From the NCBI GenBank assembly GCA_038528965.1, contig JBCBEC010000029.1, forward strand, positions 27,393 through 91,392: a DNA stretch of 64,000 nucleotides, read 5' to 3'. Source of the stretch: Lewinella sp038528965. Lineage in GTDB: Bacteria; Bacteroidota; Bacteroidia; Chitinophagales; Saprospiraceae. Position 1 is the stretch's first letter. The number at the start of each line of letters is the position of its first letter. Below the pieces are notes generated by a model. The model had not been told where the DNA came from and did no database searches. It saw only the letters and a list, made by a program, of their open reading frames with translations. Positions 22,501 through 28,586 of this stretch are shown in pieces. The translations under genes and the position numbers were made by a program.

Positions 22501-25500
22501 TCATGGCGGAAGTGGAAGGTGGTATAGCGCCTTATACTTTTGTGTGGAGCACTGGTACCACTGGAGAAACCATTGATGGTTTGCCAGCAGGCACCTACTC
22601 CGTGACGGCTACCGATAGCCAGGGTTGCCAGGCATCAGCGAGCTTAGAGATTGAGAATCTAGATGATCTCATCCTGAACTTCAACACTACTGGCCCCGGT
22701 TGTAATGGTGAAGAAGACGCTACGGCTGAAGTCATTGTATCTAACGGCAGCGGTGATTACACTTATAGCTGGGATGCTCCGGGTAATCCAGAAACAGCGA
22801 TGATTAGTGGTTTAGCAGCGGGAGATTATACAGTTACGGTAACTGACGTGACTGGATGTATTGCCGAAGCAACGGTAAACATTGCGGATACGCCAGAATT
22901 ATCGCTGGCCAGTACAAGTAGTGCATCTTGCCTAAACTTACTCAATGGTACGGCTACGGTTACACCACAAAGTGGCAGTGATCCCTACACCTACCTTTGG
23001 GATGATGGTGATGGTCAAACTACTGCTACCGCAATGGATTTGGCACCGGGGATTTACAACGTTACGGTCACCGATGCCGATGGCTGTAGTGGTACCACCA
23101 GCGTACTGGTAGACGCGGCCGCTGCTGTAGAGATTGAAATTAGCGAACTGATTCAGCCCGATTGTATTGCCAATCCCGCCGGTTCGGCCACCGTTAACGT
23201 AACTGCTGGCAGTGGCGACTATACTTACGCCTGGGATGATCCACTGGGCCAAAGTACGCCAACTGCCTCTGGACTAGACCCGGGCACTTATACCGTGACC
23301 GTGACCGACCTCAATGGTTGTTTTGCCACCACTAGCGTAACTATTGAAGCTGCGGGAGAGTTGGCGATCCTCACAACCAGCGTAGTGATTCCTACTTGTA
23401 ATGGCGAGTCGGATGCTTCCGCAACGGTGCAGGTTGCCAACGGTTCTGGTAATTATACGTACCAATGGGATGACCCTAACGGGCAGACAAATCAAGTGTT
23501 GATGAACGTTCCGGCAGGTACTTACACGGTGACGATTACCGATACAGAAGATGGTTGCTTTATCACAGAGGTTGTAGACATCAACGAGCCAGATGTAATT
23601 TCGGTAACCCTGGATGAAGTCAATGGCCCTTCTTGTAGCAATGATGACGACGGCAACGCTTTCATCAGTGCTGAGGGGGGGAGCGGTGTCTATACTTACC
23701 AATGGGATGATCCCGCCGCCCAGACCACTACCTTCATCGACAACTTGATGCCAGGTGATTACACGGTAACCGTGACTGACGAAAATGACTGTACCGGAAC
23801 GCTGACGATTACTGTTCCAGAGGGTGGGGACTTAGAAGCAGCAATTGATGACTTCACAGCACCTACCTGCTTCGGTATTGCCGATGGTACGGCTACCGTA
23901 GACGTTACCGGAAACCCCGGCAACCTGACGTACCAGTGGGATGATCCAGCCTTCCAGCAAACACAAGTTGCTACGGGCTTGAACCCTGGCACTTACAATG
24001 TGACGGTTACAGATGATACAGGCTGCGAAGCTTTCGCAACGGTAGAAATTCCAACTACGCCTGAATTAATTGTTAGCCTAGTGAATTCGACCAGCCCATC
24101 CTGTTCTGGATTTGCGGATGGCCAATTGGAGATCTCCATCACGGGAGGTACCGGTGCAACGAGCATTGTCTGGGATGACCCAATGGGTCAGAGTACGGCC
24201 TTGGTCACCGGCCTTGAAAGTGGTGATTATACGGTGATGGTTACCGATGATAACGGTTGTGTAACTACAGAGACCTACACGCTGGACGATGCAGTAGCAC
24301 TATCGTTTAACGATGCTGTAATTGTAAATCCAAGTTGCTTCAACACCTCCGATGGTAGTGCCACCGTCGAAGTAATGGGCGGTACCGGTCCGTACACTTA
24401 CGAATGGGATGATGACACGATGCAAACGGGTAATACTGCAGTTGATCTAGCACCTGGCACCTACAATGTTTTAGCAACAGACGCTAACGGCTGTAGTCTA
24501 TCACAAATAGTAGAACTGGCCTCAGAAGCCGCTGAAATCGTACTCACGGAAGACATCCAAGCGCCTTCTTGTGACGGCGGTGCGGACGGTGCTATCAGCG
24601 TAGCCGCAAGCGGTGGAGCTGGTGGACTGACCTACTCATGGAGCAATGGTTCTTCGGATACCAGCATTGGCGATTTATTAGCAGGCAGCTACGGTCTAAC
24701 CATCACCGATACGGATGGCTGTACCCAGGAAGTCGCCTACGAACTGGCCGAAGGAGCCCCATTTGTCATCGACCTTGGTGATGCCGACACGACGATCTGT
24801 GCCGGCGAAGTCCTCTTCTATGACTTCACGGATGAAGGCTACACGCTTAACTGGACCAGTGATCAGGGTTTCAGCAGTACCGATGATATTGTACTACTCG
24901 AAGAGGCAGCGACCTACACCGTAGAAGCGACCAACGAAGCGGGTTGTTCTGCTAGTGATCAAATCACCTTAGAGTTGGGTTCAGCAACCTTCCAGGCACT
25001 CTTCTTACTACCGACGGATGTGGTAGTCAATAGCGATGTAGCAGTAGTGGAGGTTTCTTGGCCAATACCAGATGAGGTAGAGTGGTTCTACAATCAGGAT
25101 AGTATTGACCTGGTTAGCACCACACAGAACCAATACCTCTTCAACTTCCCGTTTGTCGGCACTTTCGATCTAACCATGCGTGCGGTGTCTGGTGGTTGTG
25201 AAGACTTCCTAACGAAGTCCATCGTAGTACACGCTGACTCTACTACCATACCGTCACCGTTTGAAGTTCAGCCTGAACTATTGCAGTTTGCGCTAACGCC
25301 AAATCCGAACAACGGAATCTTTGAAGTAACCGTAGAGCTATCAGAAGTAAAGCCGATCGTCCTCTCGATCTTTAATGCCGCGGGAGTAGAAGTAGATCGA
25401 CGAATCTTGACCGGACAAGCCCTCTACGAAGAAGCATATTCGCCGGGATTGACGTCGGGCATATACATATGTGCCCTACAGACGCCGACCCAACGAAAAT

Positions 25501-25529
25501 CGATACTGTTTACAGTGGCTGTGCCTTAA
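13512..25529 (+). CDS. Giant SprB-repeat cell-surface adhesin with T9SS sorting domain
   Basis: About 4005 residues. The ATG at 13512 gives the signal peptide MRFYKLLIITIIAILAAS..; the frame opens at a GTG at 13470 without added signal character. An N-terminal unique region (about 1-390) is followed by roughly 40 tandem SprB-type repeats of 75-90 residues up to about residue 3750. Each repeat contains a GGxxPYTYxWS strand, an LxAGxYTVTVTD strand and a closing NGC, with one conserved Cys pair per repeat. The last ~85 residues are a type A T9SS sorting domain (ALTPNPNNGIF..., GVEVDRR, GIYICALQT). Proteins of this kind are exported by T9SS and displayed on the surface, where SprB itself drives gliding and adhesion. 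No T9SS core gene is present here. A strong hairpin follows the stop. Neighbours suggest a dedicated surface assembly. Confidence 0.95.
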   Translation: MRFYKLLIITIIAILAASTIANSQTMRLRLQLRSVYFDRGDDPFSNKPDPRWKIRAQVPLLGIDVEPCIEINNTNQGTKTRTDVIFDFTGTPVWLLNGITPLVINIDGWEEDRGSNCSYNCCAAFQNDDDARNRSSGSVIIGLAVQEPGDTYNFSVGSRYRADFTLSLETLDVFDGTISTSATVEGPDQDIFCGAETVVLDANVNSNYFEYFLEWQEETSPNNWETVGLFNNRDYIQVPAVSPFPNYRVRNLSFMDEFGNDWRELDGSGVTVSASPPNVAQMEINTPLYCDGAGGSIEITDLGSSVNGSTIYTFTLLRNGNTLPSGGNQSGSAGDLPIVFGDLQDGNYDLIVVEQGANARCADTLNNINLSPAPLPEVVSFTPTNARCKGESNGRVSIQMSNATGLNFFELQQNGVVIYDAISNTSSVTRNGVAAGTYDIVVRNGNGCENIVIPQVTVGEPDELTVLTTLNPTGSSFDVACRGEGIEVILNVSGGNGSLYTVSGDDGFIRRSLSPITVTVPANGGTNTTLTVSDERGCSTSVDLGSITEPATNISITEIGTTGTGACAADGTADFSASGGVPNYTFYVDNDLSTSNTTGSFTMLSGGSHTIYVLDDNGCIATQSFTIAESSSLTLSVTDPVRTSCFGFADGGFTLEASGGTPPYFYSVDGGATFTAATAAGVPVVYDDLTGGPKDVLVRDSEPTTPCEIGRIVTVLQPAELFIENITFTPMACSDELIDLYVVFSSTNAVFTLMDGPEISLDGGTSFVAADVNILGEQPDFFIRDVAFGDEGSFDIVIRNGDGCETTNSFPLSVDNPEAMSIPSTPTSTDEICFGNDDGTITASVSGGRPPYVFSLFNNGLIVRSEPISPVNGIASFTFTNLPPEAAVTGDGNTGYAVGITDASVDAGAAGSCSVVYPPSFDTLSFTLGSASETMIGIIPAPELQIVTMTNVGPDLNCVNGIGDNGEVEITTVTGGYPPYEYSSDNVVFQSDNTLTGLSVNPRVYVRDANGCVVEDRFFGLSQRPDITTSLTLLESATTCTKGSIEVTLNNGVGPYEIQVFTTPSGLGCEGEQLFFSDGTPYSVFQTSETTFTIDELEGDTYELAIYDLGTDCSYCSNGSIVVPLENELMATVTNKTTESCSPGSDGTLTIAITGGVAPYTTDINFADPQTGSNPTFTGLTAYTPYAFRVTDAVGCQVIFADSVDLVTILDLDATVTDITTCAGDENGSITATPINGTPPYTVTWNIDQIPETIGAGGTTSRTGLGAGEYEILVEDAAGCLNEIAVYLLEPDSIVEDVVFIEDASCLGVPDGSISLSVLGGSGTLSYRINGSTPQSTGDFTGLDAGDYTITVEDTNGCTFDFMYTVGAGSSISATASVSDATCGGFADGSISMTPSGGVAPYEYALDGTTFSTDNPITGLTAGTYEVTVRDANGCTFVLSDIVVGEASALMVTVNVVQDATCTEAFGTLEAVVTGGTEPYSYVWDGDPALNQNTLTNAASGDHTVEVTDANGCTTTAMGTISTIPAVFINLVSSTDEICDQMDGSITVEGTDGTPPYTFAWSNGNDTESDTGLATGTYTITVTDANGCTDDIEVILDNIASPTPVLTITNSFCTDDNGSISVAVTDGTAPFTYSLDGGTPQNDPLFAGLSAGTYTITVEDANGCTGTADGTIEFIPLPTLNLIVTDAACDLDDGEILVGVVSDNGPFTYLWDDGETTSSRTNLAPGSYTVTVTDANGCEASETATIGEIAAPTVTVESTTDATCGESNGATTVSVTGGTEPYTYNWSVPNPSTPSVSNLPQGFSSVVVTDARGCETTAFVNIGGTGGPTDVNLFVNPSFCEDGNGSIEATVTGGTEPYTYEWSNGDTGQTITDLFSGSYTVTVTDANGCTITGTELVPLVEGPTLEAPVVTNSLCEDGNGAISINVLIGTGPFTYTWDNGIGVAGATVTDLTVGTYTVTVTDVDGCSSTASASVLLEPAPILTIAQAQNENCDQADGLIEVSVLANTGTAPFSYSWSHDAGLDSPIASGLSADTYTVTITDANGCTDEISQTLTNEAGIILTEGTVEPDLCGQGVGSATVEISGGTAPFTFAWDGLPGQTTATATGLFAGTYTVTVTDANGCFASLDITVGEIAGPSISFDSSTEDPCVADDVMAVVVTTNGTAPYTYSWSHQPDLDSPVATGLTTDTYTVTVTDVNGCSDMISFDLTDNSSPELSIADFTNSNCTNGTGSITVAATGGAAPLTISWDHDDTVTEFSLTDLEAGTYTATVTDANGCTAMISQEILFVAGPEIVLIELMDPECGQDNGFIDVDVSGGTAPYTIVWDHNGGESTLQIGLAAGDYTINVTDANGCMVSETYTLTAPPDIEGTVSNVTDEICAQANGSITVDITTAAALTYSWSHDAGLNAPTATGLSADDYSVTISADGFCDLVLNATVNEIEGPSLSDPTVVDSDCNASNGSVSFVASGGTAPYTYSWSHQMDLDSPEATGLPAGSYTITVTDSNGCTAEASATVSDRDAPQIEATLTNPSCENDNGSISVTVTGGVESYTYSWSHDMSVTGPEATGLSAGDYTLTVTDVNGCTAVSNFTLTIDDPLIINILDQQNSLCTDGNGLISLETTGGTAPYDYSWSHDNTATGPSQSNLNAGDYTIVVTDQSGCTAELMITLTLEGSPSLTVISTEDAVCDEMGSITVQAAGGAEPYMYSWSHDAGLNSPTASDLAVGDYTVTVTDANGCTASETISLGGTANPVLVANTVDPVCAEDSGSIEIIASAGTEPYTYSWSHDDTATSNTLMGLTAGEYTVTVSDADGCSSTLTTTLSYSGGPVATITNQENSLCSDDNGSIEVEVNDGIPPYTYSWSHDGSLNAPIASGLSAGTYSLTVTDSNGCFSSITTEITFTAGPSLSWAEVIDASCAEDNGSLTVAVSDGTEPYSYDWSHDGTLNDATASSLAPGDYSVTVTDANGCMAVLSNTVSAADLFILFPVQTQPTCNGLSDGGIMAEVEGGIAPYTFVWSTGTTGETIDGLPAGTYSVTATDSQGCQASASLEIENLDDLILNFNTTGPGCNGEEDATAEVIVSNGSGDYTYSWDAPGNPETAMISGLAAGDYTVTVTDVTGCIAEATVNIADTPELSLASTSSASCLNLLNGTATVTPQSGSDPYTYLWDDGDGQTTATAMDLAPGIYNVTVTDADGCSGTTSVLVDAAAAVEIEISELIQPDCIANPAGSATVNVTAGSGDYTYAWDDPLGQSTPTASGLDPGTYTVTVTDLNGCFATTSVTIEAAGELAILTTSVVIPTCNGESDASATVQVANGSGNYTYQWDDPNGQTNQVLMNVPAGTYTVTITDTEDGCFITEVVDINEPDVISVTLDEVNGPSCSNDDDGNAFISAEGGSGVYTYQWDDPAAQTTTFIDNLMPGDYTVTVTDENDCTGTLTITVPEGGDLEAAIDDFTAPTCFGIADGTATVDVTGNPGNLTYQWDDPAFQQTQVATGLNPGTYNVTVTDDTGCEAFATVEIPTTPELIVSLVNSTSPSCSGFADGQLEISITGGTGATSIVWDDPMGQSTALVTGLESGDYTVMVTDDNGCVTTETYTLDDAVALSFNDAVIVNPSCFNTSDGSATVEVMGGTGPYTYEWDDDTMQTGNTAVDLAPGTYNVLATDANGCSLSQIVELASEAAEIVLTEDIQAPSCDGGADGAISVAASGGAGGLTYSWSNGSSDTSIGDLLAGSYGLTITDTDGCTQEVAYELAEGAPFVIDLGDADTTICAGEVLFYDFTDEGYTLNWTSDQGFSSTDDIVLLEEAATYTVEATNEAGCSASDQITLELGSATFQALFLLPTDVVVNSDVAVVEVSWPIPDEVEWFYNQDSIDLVSTTQNQYLFNFPFVGTFDLTMRAVSGGCEDFLTKSIVVHADSTTIPSPFEVQPELLQFALTPNPNNGIFEVTVELSEVKPIVLSIFNAAGVEVDRRILTGQALYEEAYSPGLTSGIYICALQTPTQRKSILFTVAVP

Positions 25530-25536
25530 ACCAGGC

Positions 25537-25560
25537 GGGGGCGTGAGCAATCGCGCCCCC
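25537..25560. terminator. Strong bidirectional terminator after SprB-repeat gene
   Basis: Arms GGGGGCG and CGCCCCC pair perfectly (7 GC pairs) around a 10-base loop. It lies 8 bases past the stop codon and 10 bases before the end of the convergent WD40 gene. A moderately T-rich stretch (TTGCTATTTCT) follows on the plus strand. Confidence 0.75.
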
Positions 25561-25569
25561 TTGCTATTT

Positions 25570-26550
25570 CTAAGGGGTATAGTTAGCTCCCGCGATTCGC
25601 CTTAACTTCTCATTCCAAAATGCAAGTACTCCGTCATCACCGCTGGTGATCAGCTTCTTTCCATTAGGACTCCAATCAACTCCCCACAGCAGCTGTGGAC
25701 TGGGTTGCTCCATTAATAAATCGCCTTGGGGCGACCATAGGCGAAGTGCCTCACTAGCGGAGGCCAGTATCGTACCATCAGGGTTCCAACGCAGATTACG
25801 ATACTCAGCAGTTCCACCCGCAAATTTCCGTAAGTGATTCCCTTTAGCATCCCAGAATTGGAGCAGCGGAGGATAGTTTTCAACGAAGTCACCGTAATCC
25901 CCTGTAACATAGAATTTTCCACTGGGATGCCAGGCTACACAAAGCATTAGTACCTCTACTTGTTCGTCCCGATCATTGACCTCAGGTAAGAAAGTATCAC
26001 TTTCATAATCGTAGTGACTGATATATTCACTGACGGTCAATACTTCATTTCGGAAGGGGTGCCAACTCAGGTCAATCACCGCCTTCTGTCCGGTGGCTAC
26101 CTTGCGCAGTAACTGGCCTTGCGTATTGAAAAAACTGATATCGCCTTCGTAATCCCCAAATGCCAGGATTTCACCTGTGGCATTCCACCCTAGACCTCGT
26201 CCACCAACGGATAAGATCCTGGGTACGTACTGGAGCTCGTCCGTTTCCAAATTGATCAACACCAGGCCATCTTCGGAGTTTTGTGTAGCCACCGCCAAAA
26301 TGGCTGCTGTCGGATGCCACCTGAGCTTGGTTATCGTTTCCTTGATCGGATATTTCTTTACTACTTCAAAGCTCCTTGTCGATAGTATCCGAACGGTATC
26401 TATACTGCCACCAACAGCCACATATTGTCCATCCGGGCTCCAGGTGGCATCCCACAGCGTAATGGTCCTGGGGCTGGAAGGCAAAACAAAATCCATTTGT
26501 CGTTGACAGGAAAAAAAGGCTAAGCAGGTCAATAAAGAAAAGAGTCGCAT
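25570..26550 (-). CDS. WD40-repeat lipoprotein
   Basis: 326 residues. The N-terminus is a short hydrophobic signal with a Cys at residue 15 (LAFFSC), a plausible but non-canonical lipobox. The rest is a beta-propeller of WD40-like blades marked by repeated WSPDG/WHPxG turns: DATWSPDGQYVAVGG, KLRWHPTAAILAV, GLGWNATGEILAFG, DLSWHPFRNEVLTV, CVAWHPSGKFYVTG, NLRWNPDGTILAS, GVDWSPNGKKLITSG. Seven such units fit a closed seven-blade propeller. Propellers of this type bind proteins or ligands; no enzymatic residue is evident. It converges on the SprB gene and shares its terminator. Tethering to a membrane is inferred from the Cys. Confidence 0.85.
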   Translation of the reverse strand: MRLFSLLTCLAFFSCQRQMDFVLPSSPRTITLWDATWSPDGQYVAVGGSIDTVRILSTRSFEVVKKYPIKETITKLRWHPTAAILAVATQNSEDGLVLINLETDELQYVPRILSVGGRGLGWNATGEILAFGDYEGDISFFNTQGQLLRKVATGQKAVIDLSWHPFRNEVLTVSEYISHYDYESDTFLPEVNDRDEQVEVLMLCVAWHPSGKFYVTGDYGDFVENYPPLLQFWDAKGNHLRKFAGGTAEYRNLRWNPDGTILASASEALRLWSPQGDLLMEQPSPQLLWGVDWSPNGKKLITSGDDGVLAFWNEKLRRIAGANYTP

Positions 26551-26798
26551 GATGTAATAGTTGATCTGCTAGCAAGGTAAGCGAATTGTCAACTGTTACT
26601 CGTCAAGGACTTGTTAACGAAAAGAATAGACCCCGTTAATATCTTGAATGACTTCGGTCACGCGCCCAGGCGATCAAAGCTTCGCCACATACGCCTTGCT
26701 AATATTAGGATGAAGTATACCAGTCATTCGTTGTACCAAGCTGTGAATTAAAGTCTTATATTAGTAATGCCCTTAGCAGAACAAAACACCATAACCTT

Positions 26799-27176
26799 AT
26801 GATCAATGTAGGCTGGGCTACATATTGGGAAGTGGAGTTTTATAGCTTCCACGGATCATTCATGCAACAAATGAGTGAACAGCTTTTGTTGGAGGCCAAC
26901 CAGCTCAGTGGAATCCAGGACCTGACGCAACACGGTTTTCGCATTTTCTACGGGATGAATGGTGTCCAAAGCCAACAGCAACAACAGCATGGCACAACCA
27001 CCGTGCAACTGCTTTTACCCAATTCCACCGTATTGCCACTGAGCGTTTCCTGGGATAGCAAAGTAAAAATTACTGAGCCGTTCTACCAACAGGATTTGTC
27101 CAAAACCAGTGTTCGCTTCCGCTGGGATGACTCGTTTCCTGCTACGCTTGTTGCAGAATTGTGCAAATCAAAGTGA
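26799..27176 (+). CDS. Hypothetical protein, 125 aa
   Basis: A 125-residue frame without signal peptide or membrane helix. It is rich in Gln, with a run of Q at about residue 57-62 (GVQSQQQQQHG), and has beta-strand-like segments (TTTVQLLLPN, TSVRFRWDDSF). I do not recognise the family. Codon use looks like its neighbours and its stop lies inside a hairpin shared with the convergent hydrolase gene, which supports a real gene. Confidence 0.55.
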   Translation: MINVGWATYWEVEFYSFHGSFMQQMSEQLLLEANQLSGIQDLTQHGFRIFYGMNGVQSQQQQQHGTTTVQLLLPNSTVLPLSVSWDSKVKITEPFYQQDLSKTSVRFRWDDSFPATLVAELCKSK

Positions 27177-27193
27177 ATAAAACAGATCACTTT
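27170..27193. terminator. Hairpin joining two convergent stop codons
   Basis: AAAGTGA and TCACTTT pair over 7 bp around a 10-base loop. The TGA of the plus-strand gene and the TGA of the minus-strand gene each form part of an arm, so a single dyad serves both transcripts. Each arm gives a short U-run on the outgoing RNA. Confidence 0.5.
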
Positions 27194-28275
27194 TGACTTG
27201 CTAAAAGAATCATCCTCATGATATTCCCCGCCCGGCGATGGCCATATCGGTAGCCATAAGCACTCGACTGCACACTTACCACCAACTGCTCATCCGGTAC
27301 CACAAACAGGCGATTACCACCATTGCCTGAGGCGTAGAAAAACTGATAGGTCTTTTCGCCCACGGTAGCCTCGTCCACGTACCACATATAGCCATAGCTA
27401 CCATTATCTGGATCGTAGATTTGCTGCTTCGAAAGCTCTGCTACGTAGGCCTTGCTCAAAAGTCGCTCCTCTTGCCAGGTACCTTCGTTCAATACCAATA
27501 ATCCAATTTTGGCAAAGTCCAGCGCACCGATATAGAGATTCCCCATGCCGCCGGTGCGGCCTGTAGCGTCGCTGAGCCAGTAGTATTCCTTAATACCAAG
27601 CGGCCCAAATAAGTTCTTTTCTGCAAACGCTGCCAAGCTCATCCCACTAACTTCTTCAATGATAGCGCCTGTTAAAAGAGCGGCAGCGTCATTGTAGACC
27701 CAGCGTTCTCCACTGGTAAATTTCATCGGTAGATTCAGGATATAGCGTAGCCAATCTCCCTTGGCAATCCACTGCCCCGCATTACCGGGCGATTCCCAAT
27801 CATCCGTATCCGCATCCATACCGGTAGACATGGTAAGCAAATGTTTGATTTTGATATTGCGGTGCGCCTCAGTGGCCCGATAGCTATATTTCTCTGGAGG
27901 GAAAAAGGAATAAACGGATTCATCTACACTTTTGACCAAGCCCTGATGAATGGCGATGCCCATCAGCACAGCGGTTATGCTTTTACCCGCGGAACGGATA
28001 TCGTGGATGTTGCCGCGCCAGAAGGTATTGTAGTATTCCTCCACCACTAGCTTTCCATCTTTGATCACCACCACTCCCCGAAGATCGGTAGAGGGTTCGG
28101 CATCCACCATCCACAAGGAAGCCTGGATCGCATCACCATCGAGCCCCACCGACGCTGGGTCGGCAGTTGGTAAGTCAGGTAGCGGAGGACGGAGGGGGTC
28201 GCTATTATCGGTTTGAGCAAATAAGAATTGACTGAATAATAGGATAGCAACAAAAAAGAGTGAAGAAATCTTCAT
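27187..28275 (-). CDS. Secreted serine hydrolase, class C beta-lactamase family
   Basis: 362 residues with a signal peptide (MKISSLFFVAILLFSQFLFAQ). The nucleophile motif SxxK is present as SAGK (Ser95-Lys98) and the second motif lies at about Tyr194 (WVYNDAAAL). The size and the segment order (GVVVIKDGKLVVEEYY, IRSAGKSITAVLMG, IKHLLTMSTGMD, GGNRLFVVPDEQLVV) match the beta-lactamase/transpeptidase-like PF00144 family, which includes esterases, D-amino peptidases and 6-aminohexanoate-dimer hydrolase. The substrate cannot be told from sequence; periplasmic or extracellular location follows from the signal peptide. Confidence 0.88.
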   Translation of the reverse strand: MKISSLFFVAILLFSQFLFAQTDNSDPLRPPLPDLPTADPASVGLDGDAIQASLWMVDAEPSTDLRGVVVIKDGKLVVEEYYNTFWRGNIHDIRSAGKSITAVLMGIAIHQGLVKSVDESVYSFFPPEKYSYRATEAHRNIKIKHLLTMSTGMDADTDDWESPGNAGQWIAKGDWLRYILNLPMKFTSGERWVYNDAAALLTGAIIEEVSGMSLAAFAEKNLFGPLGIKEYYWLSDATGRTGGMGNLYIGALDFAKIGLLVLNEGTWQEERLLSKAYVAELSKQQIYDPDNGSYGYMWYVDEATVGEKTYQFFYASGNGGNRLFVVPDEQLVVSVQSSAYGYRYGHRRAGNIMRMILLASQK

Positions 28276-28586
28276 GTGGGGTTGAGCTTAAAGGAGTGTT
28301 TTCGCACAGTAATTTATCCGCGCTTTATCCTTTACGCAAAATTTACTGGTAATATTTCATTCGAATTACCTTTCGTCCACTTTCTTTCCTGCTTCATTGG
28401 CAAAGAGGTTGTTATTCATCGGTACGATGTTCTGTCAGTTACTATTTGTTCCAACTTAGAGGAGATACCAGTCCTACAAGTCTCACCGTGAGTTGGAATC
28501 ATAATAACCGTAAAGTATTGACAAGACCAAAGTCAAGCACCACAAAGTCATTATATTGAGGCTTTGAGGACAGCAATAAGATTAGT
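28276..28586. other. Divergent intergenic region, hydrolase/propeller genes
   Basis: 311 bases between divergent genes, AT-rich near both ends. It must hold two promoters, but no exact TTG-N17-23-TAnnTTTG pair was found on either strand. A 71-codon frame (28276-28491) has no protein-like features and was not called. Confidence 0.5.

Noticed and set aside
28276..28491. 71-codon open frame in the divergent intergenic region
   Set aside because: No signal peptide, domain or codon bias, and it begins directly at the start codon of the divergent gene.
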